From the NCBI GenBank assembly GCA_017432615.1, contig JAFRIV010000012.1, positions 44,930-108,929 on the forward strand: a stretch of DNA of 64,000 nucleotides, in the 5' to 3' direction. This DNA comes from Oscillospiraceae bacterium (lineage in GTDB: Bacteria; Bacillota; Clostridia; Oscillospirales; Oscillospiraceae). The translations under genes and the position numbers were made by a program. Positions 60,699-64,000 of the stretch are shown here, piece by piece. Numbering within the stretch: position 1 is the first letter of the stretch; each line of letters begins with the position of its first letter. The notes below the pieces were generated by a model, which worked only from the letters and a program-made list of their open reading frames with translations, made no database searches and had not been told where the DNA came from.

Positions 60699-62805
60699 AT
60701 GCCGATTTCGATTCGCATCCGGAAAACAGATCCGGATCTGGAGAGCACCAGAGTCTTTCTGGAAAAAAACCTGACGTTCAACAACCCGGAAAAAAAGATG
60801 ACCGCCCTTCTGATCTGCGAGGAACTGATTACCCGCCTTCTGCAGTCCGGCAATGAGGAGGTATCCGTTACCATTCGGGGGCGGCTGTTTCCCCGCGTCA
60901 TGCTTGTCTGCAGCTTGCCGATGGATGACAGCCCGAACATGACGGACAAAAGCGAAGACGAACGCATCGAATCGGAGATCCGCAGGGATATACTGAAACA
61001 GTATGAGGCATATATCGATCAGGAGCAGCGCGACGGCCGGATCGTTTACAGCGTCCATTCCGTCCGGAAAAACGGGGACGGCTTCAAAGACGATATCCTC
61101 CGATATTATGAGCGGGAAGGCCGGCGTGAAAATCGCAGACCGGCGGACCTGCTGCGCTTCCTGGCGGGAGAGAACCGCGTTATGGTCGGGCTGTCTGTGA
61201 CCAACCGGACGGTCAAGCATCTCTGTGCCCTTCTGCTACCGGTGTTTGCTTCCGGGATGATCGATACCCTCTCCCGCTGTGAATCCTTTTTTGAAGCGCC
61301 GGTCATGATGAATGTTCTGGGAGCGATCCTGGTACTGGCGATCAATCTGATTTGCGCAACCGCTGACGCGCGTATATCAGCGCTTTGTCCGAGGCATCGA
61401 ATCCGGTTTCAAGGTGGCGATCATCCAGAAGCTGCAGATGCTCTCCATGAAGTATTACAGCCGGACGCCCAGCGGCAAGGTGTTTTCCAAGCTGGCTTCT
61501 GACGTTCAGTTCATCAAGATGCTGATGTGCGAACAGATGCAGACGGTTCTCCACCTGGGGATCGATATCATTTTTGTTACCGTCATGGCGCTGATCCGGA
61601 TGCCGGTCATGCTGCTGTTTTATGCCGTTGTGCTTCCTGTATCAGTATGGATCATCCGTCGCCATATGCCGCCAATCCGCGCCAGCAGAGCCGCCATGCG
61701 TCAGAAGACGGAAGTGGTGAACGCCGCCTTCAAGGAAATGATCGGCATGGAGCAGCTCACACGCTCCCACGGCATAGAGAAGACGCAGGTTCAGAACATC
61801 TCCTCCAAGGTCTACTCGGTCGAGAGTGCCTCTATCGAGCAGGACAGGCTTCAGGTCGGGCTCAATAATGCCATTTTTGCCACTTCCCAGGGCTTTCGGC
61901 TTCTTTGCATCTCCGTTGCGCTTTATTTTGCCTTCAAGGGGCAGATCAGCGTGGCATCCATCGTCCTGTTTGCGTCTCTGTTTGATGCCCTGAACAACAG
62001 TGTTCAGAAGTATCTTGATGATGTCCCGCAGATCACCCAGGAGCTGGAGAACCTGGCGAGTGTGGATGAACTGCTCAGCGAGAAGGACATCGAAAAAAAC
62101 GGGACCGCCCTGCTGCCGCTTCCCGTACGGGGCGAGATCCGCTTCGAGCACGTGACATTCCGCTATGCACCGGATCAGCCTCCGGCCCTTTCCGATGTCA
62201 ATATTTCTATCCCGGCAGGGAAGAGCGTCGCCTTCATCGGGAGATCAGGCTCGGGGAAATCCTCAGCCCTGTCGCTGCTCGTGGGGCTTTATTCTCCGCA
62301 GGAAGGGAAGATCACCATCGATGGGTTGGAGCTCGATACCCTTGACAAAAACCGCTTCCGGCGTCATATTGCGGTCGTCCCGCAGACGTCGGTGCTGTTT
62401 TCAGGGACTCTCTGGGATAACCTTGTCTTTGGCCTGAAATACGTCTCTGAAGAGCGCGTCATGGCAGCCCTTCGGGATGTCGGGCTTGAAGAACTTGTCA
62501 CCGGGCATCCGGACGGCCTGTTCCGTCCAATCTCCGAGGGAGGAGAGAATCTTTCCGGCGGCCAGCGGCAGCGGATCTCCATTGCCCGGGCTTTGCTCAG
62601 GGATCCTGGTATTATCCTGCTTGATGAGGCGACCAGCGCCCTGGATACCGAAAGTGAGCGCGAAGTCCAGGCGGTGATCGAGACCATTATGGGGAAGTGT
62701 ACCATCATTATGGTGGCGCACCGCCTGAACACTATACAGAATGTGGATCTGATCTATCGTTTCGAAGACGGCATCGTCACCCCCTGCAACAGGGATGGGC
62801 AGTGA
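60699..62805 (+). pseudogene. ABC transporter (exporter type) with a frameshift
   Basis: Two frames make one protein. From ATG 60699 (AGAGG upstream): ~160 residues of a HATPase-like or regulatory domain (MTALLICEELITRLLQSGN), then LSVTNRTVKHLCALLLPVFASGMID and two helices up to ~61347. The frame changes between 61348 and 61365. The other frame continues LTRVYQRFVRGIESGF, the rest of the membrane domain, and a complete nucleotide-binding domain: Walker A GRSGSGKSS, signature ENLSGGQRQR, Walker B IILLDEATSALD, ending at 62805. Restored, it would be ~702 residues. Both halves are otherwise undamaged, so the lesion is recent or a sequence error. Substrate unknown. Confidence 0.75.
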
Positions 62806-62902
62806 GCCGCCCGATCGCCGGCATGGTATTTGTTTTTCACTGCGTATTCGGATGCGACAGATGCAGGGGCAGATGCCCGTATGATGAATCGCCTGTGCCC
62901 GA

Positions 62903-63766
62903 TCAGAAGATCGGAAGAACGGAAGCGAGAAGCCCCAGAAGCACACCGCTGCCGTAAAGGATCCCGAGTGTTGCAAAGTTTTCCGCCCGATAGCGCCGGT
63001 TCATCCGGAACAGGACCAGAAGGCCGACACCGGCCCCGGTCAGCAGCCCGGAAAGCATCGCTCCCGCAGACATGGCACCCTGCAGATAGAGCTCCGTGAT
63101 GATCACACTGGCGGCGCAGTTCGGGATCAATCCGACAACCCCAGCAAGCAACTCCCCAACCAGCGGCTTGTTGAGGATAAAACCGGCAAAGTGTTCTTCT
63201 CCTACTATCTCCACGGCAAGATTGATCAAAAACGTCGTCAGCAGCAGAAAAGAAGCGATCTTTACCGTGTGGAAAAGGGCAGAGCGCAAAATACCGCCTT
63301 CCGCATTGCAGCCTTCCTGCTCACAGATATCGTGCAGGTCCTTCCCAGAGCTCTTTCCGAACCGGCGTTCCGCAACGTCGATGAGGAACCCGGCCAGCAT
63401 CCCGGCAAGGAATTTATATCCCAGTATTTTGAAGATCAACCCGACGGGGGCACTTTTTGAGATCAGGATCGGCAGCATTTCATCGGAAGTGGAGAGAAAT
63501 ACCGCGATCAGGGTGCCGCGGGTGATCAGCCCGTCGGTATACAGGTTGGCCGTTGCAGCCGAAAAGCCGCACTGCGGGATCACACCCAGCGCACTGCCGA
63601 TAGCCGGCCCCCACTTCCCCGCGCGGTGGATCAGCGACACGGTCTTGTCCTCGGCACGCTGTTCCAGGTATTCGATCAGCAGATAGGCGAGAAAGAGAAA
63701 GGGGAGAATTTTCAGCGTATCGAGAAGGGCGTCCAGTGCAGCATCCGGTATCAAATCAATAAACAA
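62903..63766 (-). CDS. Putative 10-TM heavy-metal exporter (ArsP_2 family)
   Basis: A 287-residue membrane protein with two related halves, carrying the conserved Cys pairs-of-halves motifs GVIPQCGFSAATANLY and GLIPNCAASVIITELY. This matches the ArsP_2/putative manganese or organoarsenic exporter group. Start is a TTG at 63766, seven bases after AGGAG. It has its own near-consensus promoter. The metal cannot be told from sequence. Confidence 0.83.
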   Translation of the reverse strand: MFIDLIPDAALDALLDTLKILPFLFLAYLLIEYLEQRAEDKTVSLIHRAGKWGPAIGSALGVIPQCGFSAATANLYTDGLITRGTLIAVFLSTSDEMLPILISKSAPVGLIFKILGYKFLAGMLAGFLIDVAERRFGKSSGKDLHDICEQEGCNAEGGILRSALFHTVKIASFLLLTTFLINLAVEIVGEEHFAGFILNKPLVGELLAGVVGLIPNCAASVIITELYLQGAMSAGAMLSGLLTGAGVGLLVLFRMNRRYRAENFATLGILYGSGVLLGLLASVLPIF

Positions 63767-63802
63767 AATGAAACTCCTCTATAGCATATTCAATCGGAGG
63801 GG

Positions 63803-63831
63803 ATTATAGAGGAAAATGCGCATTTCGTCAA
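63803..63831 (-). promoter_or_regulatory. Sigma-A promoter of the ArsP-type gene
   Basis: On the minus strand, TTGACG (63831-63826), 17-base spacer, TATAAT (63808-63803). Confidence 0.8.
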
Positions 63832-63901
63832 GCAGTTTATAAACGGCAGAGATTTCTATCTGTAGAGTTACAATAGATGTGATACAAAAGGGTATACAAA
63901 A

Positions 63902-63963
63902 GCGATTGAGTTCATTAGAATAAAAGTTACCACACCCATAAACTAATGAAAGGCCTCAATCGC
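63902..63963 (+). promoter_or_regulatory. Long imperfect hairpin covering a ribosome site
   Basis: GCGATTGAGTTCATTAG (63902-63918) pairs with CTAATGAA (63943-63950) and CTCAATCGC (63955-63963), leaving a four-base bulge AGGC. It ends directly before the ATG at 63964 and hides its AAAGG site. IS elements often use such inverted repeats at their ends or to prevent transposase translation from outside transcripts. Confidence 0.5.
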
Positions 63964-64000
63964 ATGAGTATTGTAACACAAAACAGGCGGTATTTACCAC
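63964..64000 (+). CDS. First 12 codons of a possible transposase, cut by window end
   Basis: ATG at 63964 opens SIVTQNRRYLP and runs off the window. The position beneath a terminal-type hairpin and the N-terminal wording resemble small helix-turn-helix transposases from Clostridia, but the fragment is too short to name. Confidence 0.35.
   Translation, partial: MSIVTQNRRYLP

Overview
The window looks like a chromosomal segment from a strictly anaerobic, fermentative Firmicute (class Clostridia), plausibly a gut or rumen lineage. This is inferred from gene content: an Rnf complex, an EcfA1-EcfA2-EcfT-TruA block, CvpA, a ClpE-type ATPase with a zinc finger, YesM/YesN-type signalling, AGGAGG ribosome sites and sigma-A promoters. 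No rRNA, tRNA or CRISPR array was recognised.

Layout. 1-3247 (minus) is the rnfC-rnfDG-rnfE part of an Rnf operon, with RnfD and RnfG fused into one protein. 3493-10364 (plus) holds two complete MetNIQ-type importers arranged binding protein-N-I, M20 amidohydrolase, N-I-binding protein. It is headed by a sigma-A promoter, a 34-residue peptide with 9 Met and 3 Cys, and an intrinsic terminator, which together look like a ribosome-mediated attenuator. The first binding protein is a circular permutation of the family: its second lobe precedes its first. 10401-27996 carries glycogen synthase, a secreted M16C protease, a membrane-anchored permuted GH3 protein that has lost its nucleophile, an aminotransferase, a broken ornithine carbamoyltransferase, and four transporters (TSUP, glutamate/aspartate symporter, AEC, NSS) around an aspartate-racemase homologue. 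28299-37964 is a compact housekeeping block: methyltransferase, ECF module, truA, cvpA, clpE-like, deoC and two exported proteins.

From about 38.1 to 60.3 kb the sequence appears more AT-rich by eye and carries many broken genes: a regulator whose probable ATG is now ACG, an exported zinc-ribbon protein with a frameshift and a nonsense codon, remnants of macro-domain and VWA genes, and an IS110 transposase stub. This part also holds a complete citrate-lyase-type island. citX and citC run leftward, citG runs rightward, and a YesM/YesN two-component pair faces a large rightward operon: solute-binding protein, two permeases, two esterase paralogues (one without catalytic residues), PrpF-type isomerase, citD, citE, citF and an aconitase-fold hydratase. 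The gene set fits import of a tricarboxylate or its ester, isomerisation, hydration and lyase cleavage. trans-Aconitate to cis-aconitate to citrate to acetate plus oxaloacetate is my preferred hypothesis.

The right end (60.7-64.0 kb) holds a frameshifted ABC transporter, an ArsP-type metal exporter with a good promoter, and the first codons of what may be a transposase beneath a hairpin. The most unusual items are the permuted MetQ with its Met-rich attenuator, the isomerase-hydratase-lyase operon, and the pseudoenzyme members in the GH3 and esterase families.
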